DNA of 64,000 bases from NCBI RefSeq assembly GCF_000953135.1, contig NZ_LN614827.1, forward strand, positions 2,075,001-2,139,000, written 5' to 3'. The stretch comes from Legionella fallonii LLAP-10 (GTDB taxonomy: Bacteria; Pseudomonadota; Gammaproteobacteria; Legionellales; Legionellaceae). Positions within the stretch are counted from its first letter, which is position 1; each line of letters starts with the position of its first letter. Below are positions 25,853 to 34,881 of the stretch, one piece after another. Under the pieces are notes generated by a model. That model worked only from the letters and a program-made list of their open reading frames with translations, was not told the DNA's origin and made no database searches. The translations under genes and the position numbers were made by a program.

Positions 25853-27484
25853 ATGGATAATATTGATTTCAAGGACTGTCGAACAGTTAAAGATTTATCC
25901 CATTTTTTAGGGATGAATTATAAGAAACTTTCTTCTTTAATTTATCCAAACACAAATCGCCTTTATGTAACATTCATCATTCCGAAAAAAAGTGGAGAAG
26001 ATAGAACAATTGATGCGCCTAAGCCAATATTGAAAGCAATTCAGCGTAAGTTATCTATAGAATTCAATAAAATATATAACCCTAGAAAAAATACTCATGG
26101 ATTTATCTGCGGAAAAAGTATAGTCACAAATGCTAATCAGCATATCAATAAAAGATATATTTTTAATATAGACTTTAAGGACTTCTTCCACTCTATACAT
26201 TTTGGAAGAATAAGAAACTTATTTATGAGTGACTTATTTGCGTTTACATATGAAGTAGCTACTGTTTTAGCGCATATATGCTGCCATAATAATCGACTGC
26301 CACAGGGTGCGCCTACCTCACCTGTATTAACAAACATCATTTCTTTTAAACTTGACAATGATTTGTTCAAGCTATCTTTTGATAATAAATGCTCCGTAAC
26401 AAGATATGCAGATGATGTTTCATTTTCTTTTTCTTGTAACAAGCGTAATTTTCCAAAAGATATTTTGTATTTTAATAAAGCTAAAGAAATAGTGCCGGGC
26501 ATAAAATTAAGGGAAGTAATAGAGAAAAATGGTTTTGAAATTAATAATAACAAGGTACGACTACAAAATAAGACTCAAAGACAGCAAGTCACAGGCATAA
26601 CGGTTAATCAAAAATTAAATATCCATAGGAGTTATATAATTAAAACTCGCTCGATGCTTCACGCTTGGGATAAATATGGATTAGAGCAAGCTGCGAAAGA
26701 ATATCTAAGCAAATACATAGAAAAAGACTATAGCAATAACGATAAGAACAGAATTAACAGCAATGAATCACTTTTTTTTAAGCAAGTTATAAGCGGTAGG
26801 ATTAATTATATAGGGATGGTGCGAGGCATTAATGATGAGATATATAGAAAAATTCGTTATAAATATAGTTGTCTTATTGGCGTTCCAGATGAAAATCTAA
26901 AAAAATCCTTGGATGATATTCTATCAGAAAGTGTTTTTATTCTAGAAAATAATATAGGCATTGCTCAAGGAACTGCCTTTTTAGTCGAACAACTCGGTTT
27001 AGTTACCGCTTACCATGTTATAGAGGATATTAATGAAGAAAATAGCTGTCTAATTGATTTCTTTAGATGCAATGAAGTAGATAAAAAAAGAAAAGCAACT
27101 TTATTTAAGACGTCACAAAAAAACGATATAGCAATATTTACACTAAATAATAATTTTCAAGATATAACACCTCTTAAATTAGGTGACGCTTCAAAATTAA
27201 AGCGTGGGGTAGAAATTAAACTATTCGGGTTTCCAGGTTATAACACTGGTGATGAGTGTCATTGTGATAATGGGAAAATAACTCAGAAAAAAAAACTATA
27301 TGGATTTGATGTATGGTTAGTAGATATTCCCATTACACACGGCATCAGCGGTGGTCCAGTACTCAATGCCAACAACGAGGTAATTGGTATAGCAATTGTA
27401 GGATCAGAAAAAAATGACAAGTCCACTATCAGTCAAGGATTTATTCCAATTACGAAAGCTTTAGCGATGCTACAGGATCAGTAA
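25853..27484 (+). CDS. Retron reverse transcriptase fused to a trypsin-like serine protease
   Basis: The protein has 543 residues. The RT part (about 1-330) has the retron marks: NAxxH as NANQH (93-97), FNIDFKDFFHSI with Asp107, LPQGAPTSPVLTN (149-161), RYADDVSFS (184-192, catalytic Asp187/188) and VTG (246-248). The C-terminal part (about 355-543) is a chymotrypsin-fold protease: GTAFLVEQLGLVTAYHVIED with His388, SQKNDIAIFTL with Asp425, and GISGGPVLNANNEVIGI with Ser499. RT-trypsin fusions form a known retron clade. Retrons act as anti-phage systems in which the RT-msDNA complex restrains an effector; here the protease is the likely effector. The predicted RNA lies immediately upstream. Confidence 0.85.
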   Translation: MDNIDFKDCRTVKDLSHFLGMNYKKLSSLIYPNTNRLYVTFIIPKKSGEDRTIDAPKPILKAIQRKLSIEFNKIYNPRKNTHGFICGKSIVTNANQHINKRYIFNIDFKDFFHSIHFGRIRNLFMSDLFAFTYEVATVLAHICCHNNRLPQGAPTSPVLTNIISFKLDNDLFKLSFDNKCSVTRYADDVSFSFSCNKRNFPKDILYFNKAKEIVPGIKLREVIEKNGFEINNNKVRLQNKTQRQQVTGITVNQKLNIHRSYIIKTRSMLHAWDKYGLEQAAKEYLSKYIEKDYSNNDKNRINSNESLFFKQVISGRINYIGMVRGINDEIYRKIRYKYSCLIGVPDENLKKSLDDILSESVFILENNIGIAQGTAFLVEQLGLVTAYHVIEDINEENSCLIDFFRCNEVDKKRKATLFKTSQKNDIAIFTLNNNFQDITPLKLGDASKLKRGVEIKLFGFPGYNTGDECHCDNGKITQKKKLYGFDVWLVDIPITHGISGGPVLNANNEVIGIAIVGSEKNDKSTISQGFIPITKALAMLQDQ

Positions 27485-27552
27485 GAGTGATCTTTATTGT
27501 GATTTGTTATTTATTAGTGCCCCATGGAGGACTTAATTCACCGATAACTCAA

Positions 27553-27625
27553 TGCCGCTGCGCGGAATCGAACCGCAGACCTTTTGATTACGAATCAACT
27601 GCTCTACCAACTGAGCTACAGCGGC
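27553..27625 (-). tRNA. tRNA-Thr (anticodon CGT)
   Basis: The minus strand gives GCCGCTGTAGCTCAGTTGGT..., a 73-base cloverleaf. The acceptor GCCGCTG pairs with CAGCGGC, the D arm is GCTC/GAGC, the anticodon loop TTCGTAA has CGT (threonine, codon ACG), and the T arm is GCGG-TTCGATT-CCGC. The discriminator is A and CCA is not encoded. The 3' end faces the retron, so integrative elements using this tRNA would lie on that side. Confidence 0.95.
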
Positions 27626-28007
27626 TTGAGAAAAAGTATACTGTAGTTTTATAGGGTTGGAAAACATGTTTTTATTAATGATTGACCGGTTAAAACAAGT
27701 CGGTAAATATCTATTATTACAGTAAAACTTGCCTTTATTTGGATTAAATAAAGCAGTTGGCAAGTTAATTTCTATACTGTTGAGAAAATGGGCATAAAAA
27801 TTATTTCTTTCAAAAGCTCAAATATTATGCTATAAACACTAAAAATGCTCATCTTGATTATTTATTTCAATACCGAGATAAAATAATTCCTGCTATAAAT
27901 CAAATAGATAAGTAATTTTCTAATTTTTTTAGGGTGTAATGGTTTTAATCTTTTTAAGATAAATATAACATTACCTTCTTTAATTTATTGAGAGAACTAA
28001 ACAGCCT

Positions 28008-29471
28008 GTGAAAAAGAATATTCCAACTATATCCAAACCAATTAAGGATAGCGGTTACCGCCGAGGGTTAAAAGATCGCCATGTTCAGTTAATTGCTTTA
28101 GGCGGCATTATTGGATCAGGTTATTTTCTAGGGACTGGAGAGGTCATCAATCTCGTAGGGCCGGCTGTATTTATTGCCTATATTTTGGGCGGATTAATTA
28201 TTTATTTGACTATGCTGTGTATGGGAGAGTTGGCGGTTGCTATTCCCATTTCAGGTTCGTTTGTTACTTATACTTCTGATTTTATTTCCCCGGCGGTCGC
28301 CTGTGGCGTGGGATGGTCTTATTGGATCAGTTGGGTGGCCTATATCCCTGCTGAGTGTGTTGCTGGTGGTATTATCATGGAGATGTTTACCGGAATTAAT
28401 GGTTATCTATGGGCTATTTGTTTCGGCTTTTTAATTACCTATATCAACCTGGCTAAGGTCGATACTTTTGGCGAAATAGAGTTTTGGTTAGCTCTAATTA
28501 AAATCGTTGCCTTGATGGTATTCGTCGTCTTAGCGATTGTAATTTTCCTTGGTCTTTACAATGGCACAGAGCCTCCCGGATTTATTGGCTTTAAATACAT
28601 GCTGGGAGACGGGGGGCTGCTTCCCAATGGTCCTATGTCACTGCTAACCGCCATGGTCTTATTGCTTGTTAACTATCAAGGCTCTGAAATCATTGGTCTT
28701 GCAGCAGGTGAGTCAGAAAATCCTGCTCGTATGATTCCTCACGCTATTCGTAATGTCACCCTTAGAATTCTGTTTATTTATATTATTCCAGTGTTTTGCT
28801 TGGTGTTAATATTTCCTTGGCAAAAAGCAGGTTTATCCAATTCAGTATTCGCTGATGCTCTTAATTTCTATGGCCTCAAATGGGCAGGAGCTGTGACGAG
28901 CTTTGTTACTCTAACCGCCACTTTATCTTGTGCAAATTCTGGGTTTTATGGCACGGTGCGTTCTCTTAATGCCTTAGCACGTGATGGAATGGCTCCGCAT
29001 ACTTTTGCCAAATTCAATCAGAACGCCATCCCACAAAATGCAGTAATTGCTACATTGATTGGTGTTTGGATGCTATTAGGTGTGGGATACTTTTTTGGCC
29101 AAACGAAGCTTTATATAGCATTACTATTGGTCTCTGGATTCACTGGCGCTTTAGCATGGATTTCTTTGTGTGCGTCGCAAATCAATTTCAGAAGAAGGTT
29201 GTATCAGGCGGGTTATACTACTAAAGATTTACGTTATGTCACCCCCTACTCGCCTTACACTGGAATTATAGCGATTGTCCTAATGCTCATCGCTTTGTTT
29301 TTCCTTGTATTGAATAAAGATCCAACCTATAAATTAGCTTTTGGCTTTGGTATGGTGAGCTTTATAGTGCCTATAGCTCTATACAAGTTATTTGATTTGT
29401 CCAAGAACCGACGTAAAGCCTTACATGTGAAAAGTAGGGTCAAATTCCAAGATGTATTCCCTCCGCTCTAA
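28008..29471 (+). CDS. Amino-acid permease (APC superfamily, AAT type)
   Basis: This 487-residue inner-membrane protein has about 12 transmembrane segments. It opens with GYRRGLKDRHVQLIALGGII and GSGYFLGTGEVI (about 17-48), the signature of the AAT group of proton-coupled amino-acid importers, and has the SENPARMIPHAIRN loop (about 236-249) conserved in the family. The start is a GTG. The transported amino acid cannot be told from sequence. Legionella depends on amino acids for carbon, so several such permeases are expected. Confidence 0.85.
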   Translation: MKKNIPTISKPIKDSGYRRGLKDRHVQLIALGGIIGSGYFLGTGEVINLVGPAVFIAYILGGLIIYLTMLCMGELAVAIPISGSFVTYTSDFISPAVACGVGWSYWISWVAYIPAECVAGGIIMEMFTGINGYLWAICFGFLITYINLAKVDTFGEIEFWLALIKIVALMVFVVLAIVIFLGLYNGTEPPGFIGFKYMLGDGGLLPNGPMSLLTAMVLLLVNYQGSEIIGLAAGESENPARMIPHAIRNVTLRILFIYIIPVFCLVLIFPWQKAGLSNSVFADALNFYGLKWAGAVTSFVTLTATLSCANSGFYGTVRSLNALARDGMAPHTFAKFNQNAIPQNAVIATLIGVWMLLGVGYFFGQTKLYIALLLVSGFTGALAWISLCASQINFRRRLYQAGYTTKDLRYVTPYSPYTGIIAIVLMLIALFFLVLNKDPTYKLAFGFGMVSFIVPIALYKLFDLSKNRRKALHVKSRVKFQDVFPPL

Positions 29472-29507
29472 AATTCGCGAAAAAAAGTGGCTCAACTTCA
29501 GTACATA

Positions 29508-29533
29508 TAGCCTGGTTGATTGTAATCAGGCTA
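29508..29533. terminator. Hairpin between convergent genes
   Basis: TAGCCTG and CAGGCTA pair around a 12-base loop, 37 bases after the permease stop and ahead of convergent csaA. No strong T-run follows. Probable bidirectional terminator. Confidence 0.45.
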
Positions 29534-29618
29534 AGCGTATATGCCCCACGAGGCCGATAGAAGAGGCTCCCCATAGATGCTCTAGCGAGCACTCTCTCTG
29601 ATAGGAGCTAGATACATA

Positions 29619-29954
29619 CTAATGAAGTTTTTTCCCGTTAGGTACTTTAGGATCAGTGGTAACCAAACAAATAGCACCATTTTCATCAGAGAAACCGACT
29701 AATAAGAATTGTGAAATGAACCCGGCTATATTCTTCTCTCCCAAATTCACACACCCTACTACGGAGCGCCCTAATAAAGATTCTGGGGTATAATGTACCG
29801 TCACCTGAGCAGATGTCTGTAAGATGCCAATATCTTTACCAAAATCGACCCAAACCTTATATGCTGGTTTTTTCGCTCGTTGAAATGGCTCTACTTTAAC
29901 TACAGTTCCAGAGCGAAGTTCTATTTTTGCAAAATCATCATAAGTTACTATCAT
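29619..29954 (-). CDS. csaA: CsaA-type tRNA-binding domain protein
   Basis: The 111-residue protein is a single OB-fold tRNA-binding domain of the CsaA type: FAKIELRSGTVVKVEPF (about 8-24), RAKKPAYKVWVDFG, ILQTSAQVT and the C-terminal LVGFSDENGAICLVTTDPKV with PNGKKLH. CsaA proteins are homodimers of this size that bind tRNA and have been described as export-related chaperones in Bacillus. The convergent permease gene lies on one side and a long non-coding stretch on the other, so it is probably monocistronic. Confidence 0.9.
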   Translation of the reverse strand: MIVTYDDFAKIELRSGTVVKVEPFQRAKKPAYKVWVDFGKDIGILQTSAQVTVHYTPESLLGRSVVGCVNLGEKNIAGFISQFLLVGFSDENGAICLVTTDPKVPNGKKLH

Positions 29955-30571
29955 GTTTTAAGCCTTTATCAATCTTCTTAATAGTTCTTATTATCGGTGC
30001 GTAATACGCTGTTTCTCAGAAACTAAACTAATTACTTTGGGATTGTCAATCTTGGCATGCATTCTCAGTACGTATTTGATTATCGGGCTAGAGCAAAGAG
30101 CGTACTAATGCCCTCTCCCTAAACCTCACTGCCATTAATTTAACGTCAGTTTGGATAAGAAGCTTATTAGATCCAGTCTCTATCTCGATCCATTCCTGAG
30201 GAGTCGCTTTAGCACGTCTCGAAGGGTTTTGGTACAGTGCCTAGCTTTCGAGATGGGCAAAAACCTCATCAGTTCGAGCGGGGCAAGGTAAATTCTGAGT
30301 TCCTTATCCGAAACCGACGTTAATTTAAGAAATTTCGAATCCCCGCGGGATCCATGGTGTGGCTCCAGTTATGGATACTGCGGTCGAAGCCGCGGGAACT
30401 CGGCATTAAATAATCCTTTAACTTAATGGCAATGTCCCCAGACCTCTCTTGCAATTTATTATCGATTTCCTAACAAAACTCCTTAGGTGGGAGAAAGAAT
30501 TTTTCGAGCCATGGACAATTAAAACATCAGGCCAACAATGAGTGCTTAATTTGGCAAATTGCCCGCAATCA
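29955..30571. other. Gene-free stretch with debris and a miniature repeat element
   Basis: No intact gene is seen in 617 bases. A minus-strand frame at about 30095-30240 (contains PSRRAKATPQEWIEIETGSN) looks like a lost gene's remnant that I cannot name. The degenerate copy of the 41-42 kb element ends (30337-30403) is listed separately. Confidence 0.4.
30337..30403. repeat. Degenerate miniature of the GIY-YIG element ends
   Basis: CGAATCCCCGCGG plus GATCCATGG (30337-30358) and TATGGATACTGCGGTCGAAG with CCGCGGGAACTCGG (30371-30404) match, in inverted orientation, the two ends bordering the GIY-YIG gene at 41.4-41.9 kb. The first arm has lost the internal loop of its hairpin. Only about 12-15 bases separate the two ends, so it looks like a miniature derivative or an excision footprint. 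Confidence 0.5.
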
Positions 30572-31390
30572 CTACAGCATCGTGCAGTATTCGCTAAAGG
30601 CTAAGCAAACAGCCTCAGGATTATCTATCCAGGGGAAATGTCCCGCTTGAGAGATTGTCTTCATTAATATATTGTTGCGTCTAAATTGAGTAGCATCATG
30701 AAAAAGTTGCAATGGGGTAATATGGTCGTTTTCCCCAGAAAAAATTAACGTAGGTATAAATTCCGGAATCCATTGTGCTTGATAAATGTTATCGAAATTT
30801 TGTGCCGACCAATCACAAGTCTGATGGTTATAGGGCAGATTTTCAAGAAAAGATAAATCCCTCGTTAAGCCTGCCTCAGAGAATAAATAAGGAATGGAGG
30901 CTAAGACCATTTTTTTTAATAGCTCATTATTGGGAGAGATTAGGTATTGCTCATGCAGGTTGTTCAATTCATCTATAGGATTTTGCTGCACGTACTTGCT
31001 AAAAAGATGTTGCCATGAAGAATTAGGCGCGGAATCCATCAATACCAGACCTTTTAGCCAAGATTGTAATATAGGCGTCGCTAAGGCATACATGCCACCA
31101 GTGGAATGAGCGACTAAAATAACATTATCTAAAGAAGCAACCACATCAGCTAAGGCAGAAGACCAGTGAGAAAAATAGTAGCTGTCATTTTCAGTAGTAT
31201 TTGAGCCATCCCCAGGTAAATCGAGATGCCACATTGAACCTGGAAGCCTAAGTAGTGAAGTTAAACCAGACAATGACTCGGAGCCCATGCCTGGTCCACC
31301 AGGCAAAAACACCCAGTTAAAAGAGTCTTTTTCCCCTTGAGTGATACGTTGCAAACGAGCTTTTAAAGACGTCCAGATGCAGTGAACCAT
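30572..31390 (-). CDS. Alpha/beta hydrolase
   Basis: This 272-residue soluble protein has the alpha/beta-hydrolase fold. The oxyanion region is WVFLPGGPGMGSESL (about 26-40), the nucleophile elbow is VILVAHSTGGMYAL with Ser96, the acid is in LIFSGENDHITPL (about 212-224), and the His lies in SQAGHFPWIDNPEAV (about 246-260). The substrate is unknown. It lies about 40 bases after the FlaA1-like gene on the same strand and may be transcribed with the sugar cluster. Confidence 0.8.
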   Translation of the reverse strand: MVHCIWTSLKARLQRITQGEKDSFNWVFLPGGPGMGSESLSGLTSLLRLPGSMWHLDLPGDGSNTTENDSYYFSHWSSALADVVASLDNVILVAHSTGGMYALATPILQSWLKGLVLMDSAPNSSWQHLFSKYVQQNPIDELNNLHEQYLISPNNELLKKMVLASIPYLFSEAGLTRDLSFLENLPYNHQTCDWSAQNFDNIYQAQWIPEFIPTLIFSGENDHITPLQLFHDATQFRRNNILMKTISQAGHFPWIDNPEAVCLAFSEYCTML

Positions 31391-31428
31391 GGCTTAAAAC
31401 CTATGTCAAATATCTAAGCCAAGCATCA

Positions 31429-33297
31429 TCAAACTACAATGAGCTCACTTGTTTGAAACTCAGGGACTAAACTTCTCAATAAAATTAACAACTCACCTTC
31501 TTGATACTCAGAACATGCTGTATTGATCATTCTCATGGTTTGAGTCAGTTCATTCCACTCTAACTCACGAAACTTGGCTTTGAATAGCTTTTCATGCTCT
31601 GTAGATGCCAATTGCTCTGATTCATGAAATAATTCTTCGTATAATTTTTCACCAGGACGCAGACCAGTATACTCAATTAGAATATCTTTTCCTGGCTCTT
31701 TTCCAGCCAAACGTATCATCTGCTCTGCTAAATAACTTATTTTGACAGGCTCTCCCATATCCAATACAAAAATTTCACCGCCATGGCCATTCACCATAGC
31801 TTGCAATATCAATTGGCATGCCTCAGGGATAGTCATAAAATAACGCTGCATGTCTGGATGAGTTACCGTTAATGGTCCCCCTGCCTGTAATTGTTTTTGA
31901 AATAAAGGAACAACACTACCTGCGGAGCCAAGAACATTACCAAATCGAACCGTAATAAACTGAGTTTCAACTTTATCATTTAAGTTCTGACAATAAATTT
32001 CAGCAACACGCTTGGTAGTCCCCATGATATTAGTTGGATTTACGGCTTTATCAGTGGAAATTAAAATAAATTTTTCCACTCCATAATTCACACTGGCTTT
32101 AGCCACTGTCTGCGTACCCAACACGTTATTATAGACGGCAACACGTATCTGATTCTGTAGCATAGGCACGTGTTTGTATGCTGCAGCATGAAATACTATT
32201 TCTGGTTGAAAGTGTTCAAAGACGTGGTTTATTGCGATTTCATCAGTAACGCTGACTAATGCAGATGTTATCGGTATTTCTTGGAAATGTTCTTTAAGTT
32301 CTTGTTCTATTTTGTAAAGATTAAATTCGCTATTTTCTACTATAGTCAAACCTGCTGGCTTAAGCGCTAAAACCTGTCTACATAATTCAGATCCTATTGA
32401 GCCCCCACCGCCCGTGACAAGAATTCTTTTACCCAAAACACTGGCTGCTATTTTATCCCATTGTAAAGTAACTTCATCCCTACCCAATAAATCTTCAATA
32501 TTCACGGGCCTTAAGGCATTCACCTCCACTCGTCCCGCGGCTAGGGCTGAAATACCAGGTAAAGTTCTAAAAGCTACTTTACTCGCCTCACAATGAGTAA
32601 CAATGCGCCGCATGGTCGAAGATCGAGCGGATGGTATGGCAATAAAAATCAAATCGACAGAATAACGATTAACAAACTCAACAATCTGTCGCGTGGTGCC
32701 GAGCACTCGAATCCCATGAACTTCTAAACCAGTCTTGCTGATATTATCATCAACAAATCCGATGAGTTTATAAGGACTTCCACGTTTTAAATCACGAACC
32801 AGTCCCTCACCAGCCAGGCCAGCCCCAACGATAAGCACTTTTTTAATATCTGTCTCTTTATTATCGTGGCTACGCTTGTCCCAATGTAAGCGACATATTA
32901 ATCGACCACTACAAAGCAAGGTAGCGAGGATCATGCAATATAAGGGAAAAACTGAACGAGGAACATAATTCAGTAATGAGGTCAAATAGAAAAAAGGAAT
33001 CACTAAAACAACAGTACTGACAGTCGCTTTTACAATGCGAAGAACATCATTTAATGAAAAAAATCGCCACAACCCTCTATAAATTTTACAATAATAGTAA
33101 CAACCGATCTGGACAACACTGAGTGAAATCAGGGCAATGACGGAGTGAGTGGAATTTAAAATACTGGGATAAGGATGCAGATTATAACGCAGCCAATAAG
33201 CACCATACCAAGAAATAGGGATTGCTGCTATATCATATAAAATAACAGGCAATAGACAGTAGAATTTTCTTAAGAGTAAAATTAGTTTTTTCATCAT
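31429..33297 (-). CDS. FlaA1/CapD-type nucleotide-sugar epimerase/dehydratase
   Basis: This 622-residue inner-membrane protein has four N-terminal membrane segments (about 12-115), then a CoA-binding-like Rossmann domain (KKVLIVGAGLAGEGLVRDLK, about 147-166) and a C-terminal SDR domain with GKRILVTGGGGSIGSELCRQ (about 288-307) and LISTDKAVNPTNIMGTTKRV. The last motif has Met in place of the catalytic Tyr, as in the WbpM/FlaA1 branch that makes 4-keto-6-deoxy UDP-sugars for O-antigen or glycan synthesis. Length is typical. It follows the GT-C gene on the same strand. Confidence 0.9.
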   Translation of the reverse strand: MMKKLILLLRKFYCLLPVILYDIAAIPISWYGAYWLRYNLHPYPSILNSTHSVIALISLSVVQIGCYYYCKIYRGLWRFFSLNDVLRIVKATVSTVVLVIPFFYLTSLLNYVPRSVFPLYCMILATLLCSGRLICRLHWDKRSHDNKETDIKKVLIVGAGLAGEGLVRDLKRGSPYKLIGFVDDNISKTGLEVHGIRVLGTTRQIVEFVNRYSVDLIFIAIPSARSSTMRRIVTHCEASKVAFRTLPGISALAAGRVEVNALRPVNIEDLLGRDEVTLQWDKIAASVLGKRILVTGGGGSIGSELCRQVLALKPAGLTIVENSEFNLYKIEQELKEHFQEIPITSALVSVTDEIAINHVFEHFQPEIVFHAAAYKHVPMLQNQIRVAVYNNVLGTQTVAKASVNYGVEKFILISTDKAVNPTNIMGTTKRVAEIYCQNLNDKVETQFITVRFGNVLGSAGSVVPLFQKQLQAGGPLTVTHPDMQRYFMTIPEACQLILQAMVNGHGGEIFVLDMGEPVKISYLAEQMIRLAGKEPGKDILIEYTGLRPGEKLYEELFHESEQLASTEHEKLFKAKFRELEWNELTQTMRMINTACSEYQEGELLILLRSLVPEFQTSELIVV

Positions 33298-33366
33298 AAA
33301 AACAAAAGGCCTAATCCTTTTTAATACAGAGATAGTACACTATGTTCAACAGCATCGCATTAAAAA

Positions 33367-34881
33367 TTAGTATACCATAGTAAACAATTCATAACGATAT
33401 GATGAATCTTGATTATCAGTAGATATTGTTTTCGACAATTTATACTTATTTCCGCCTTCAAGCAGCTGTTTCAAACACACATCACTTGGTGTATAAATAA
33501 CTTGCCCCTGCTTTAATAGTGAAGTCAAAATAACAATGTCTGGTTTTTCTTTTAAAATATCATGACAAAACTGTTCATACATATACGCCTTAGGGTATTT
33601 CGTCATAGAAACATTATTCAAACAATAAGAGTCTATAAATTTTAAATTACTTTTATAAGGAACATATCCGGCATCAGCAATAACCACCGTATCGCCTTGC
33701 TTGGTATGAGTATTTAGCCATTGTACTACACTACCTCTTAATTTCTCTCCCTCTAGTGGATTGTTCTTAAAATAACGATAATCAGCAAGAGTCATCATGG
33801 GGATTAAGAAAAAAGCAATACAAAATGTAACAATGAACAAAGACAGAGTAAAAAACTGATCTCGTTGTTTTAAATACAATAAAAGAATCTCACTGATGCC
33901 TTTCCAGGCCAAAGGCAATAACAATACGAAGGCAGGCAAGAACAAGCGATTGTCGAAGGCAACTATAGGATCAGCCCCCATAAGCATGATTAAATAAAGT
34001 ACGCTAGGTAGGCCTAAAAAATAATAACGAATATCATTTCGTTTTTTAGTCCACGCATAAAGGGCTAATAAGGCAAAAGGCCAGATTAATTTAAGGTAAT
34101 TAATATCTAATAACATAGAGGTATTAGCAAAGCCTTTACAATAAATCGAATTGGGAAACAAAAAACCATAATAGTGCCAACGCCACAAAAAATAAGGGGC
34201 AAAAATTAACAGCAACATAAGTACAAAAAGAAACATCCCCTGCCAATAAGCAGTTTTCTCAGCTTTAGGTCTATCGCAATACAATAAAATAAAAAAAACA
34301 GCCATCAACGATGGAGCTTCTGGGCGAGTTAACCCCGCTAACGACAGCAAAAATCCAGCTCCAAGGAATGATAATACTCTAGGTGTACCACGTGTATTAG
34401 GAAAAAAATGATATCCCAAGCCGCGAAAAGAAAAATAAACCGTACCGCAAAGCAATGCTTGATATACTGTAGTTTCAAATCCACTGACAGCCCATATTAT
34501 TTGCCCTTTATAAAATAATAGAGCCATACAAGGAAGCAAAGATTGTCGCCAATCAAACCAAAATCGACTGATCAGGTAAATGAAAAAACAAGTAAAAAAA
34601 AGTCCAATTAAACCAGCAACTTTTAAAGAAATTACCGGATCAATATGAAAAAGAATTGATATAGTCCCTAGTACTACAAAACTAAAGTTGGAATACCCCT
34701 CTACTGGCGGCGAATTAATGTTCCATAATAAGCCATCTCCCGCAGCCCAGTTTTTGGCATAGCGCAAAGAGATAAACATATCATCTATAGTGAATGGCCA
34801 AATTGCCTGTATTTGCAGAACAAACAAGTAGGAAAAAATAAGAATAAATAGACTATCAAACCAACGTACCCTTCCCTTCAT
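33367..34881 (-). CDS. GT-C-type membrane glycosyltransferase
   Basis: I start at ATG 34881-34879, which overlaps the stop of the upstream prenyltransferase gene as ATGA; the longer frame begins inside that gene. The product is about 504 residues with some 10-12 membrane helices. The first loop holds WPFTIDDMFISLRYAKNWA followed by GDGLLWN and PPVEGYSNF, the DD-containing motif of GT-C enzymes using polyprenyl-phosphate sugars (compare AftB-like arabinofuranosyltransferases and Legionella LphB). The C-terminal 130 residues are periplasmic. It probably adds a sugar to an envelope glycan using a lipid donor; which one is not shown. Confidence 0.7.
   Translation of the reverse strand: MKGRVRWFDSLFILIFSYLFVLQIQAIWPFTIDDMFISLRYAKNWAAGDGLLWNINSPPVEGYSNFSFVVLGTISILFHIDPVISLKVAGLIGLFFTCFFIYLISRFWFDWRQSLLPCMALLFYKGQIIWAVSGFETTVYQALLCGTVYFSFRGLGYHFFPNTRGTPRVLSFLGAGFLLSLAGLTRPEAPSLMAVFFILLYCDRPKAEKTAYWQGMFLFVLMLLLIFAPYFLWRWHYYGFLFPNSIYCKGFANTSMLLDINYLKLIWPFALLALYAWTKKRNDIRYYFLGLPSVLYLIMLMGADPIVAFDNRLFLPAFVLLLPLAWKGISEILLLYLKQRDQFFTLSLFIVTFCIAFFLIPMMTLADYRYFKNNPLEGEKLRGSVVQWLNTHTKQGDTVVIADAGYVPYKSNLKFIDSYCLNNVSMTKYPKAYMYEQFCHDILKEKPDIVILTSLLKQGQVIYTPSDVCLKQLLEGGNKYKLSKTISTDNQDSSYRYELFTMVY

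Noticed and set aside
27553..27575. Duplicate of the tRNA-Thr 3' end as a left attachment site
   Set aside because: I looked by eye for the GGTTCGATTCCGCG segment and its complement elsewhere in the window and did not see one; this is not an exhaustive search.
27533..27763. A 76-codon minus-strand frame
   Set aside because: It reads straight through the tRNA-Thr gene.
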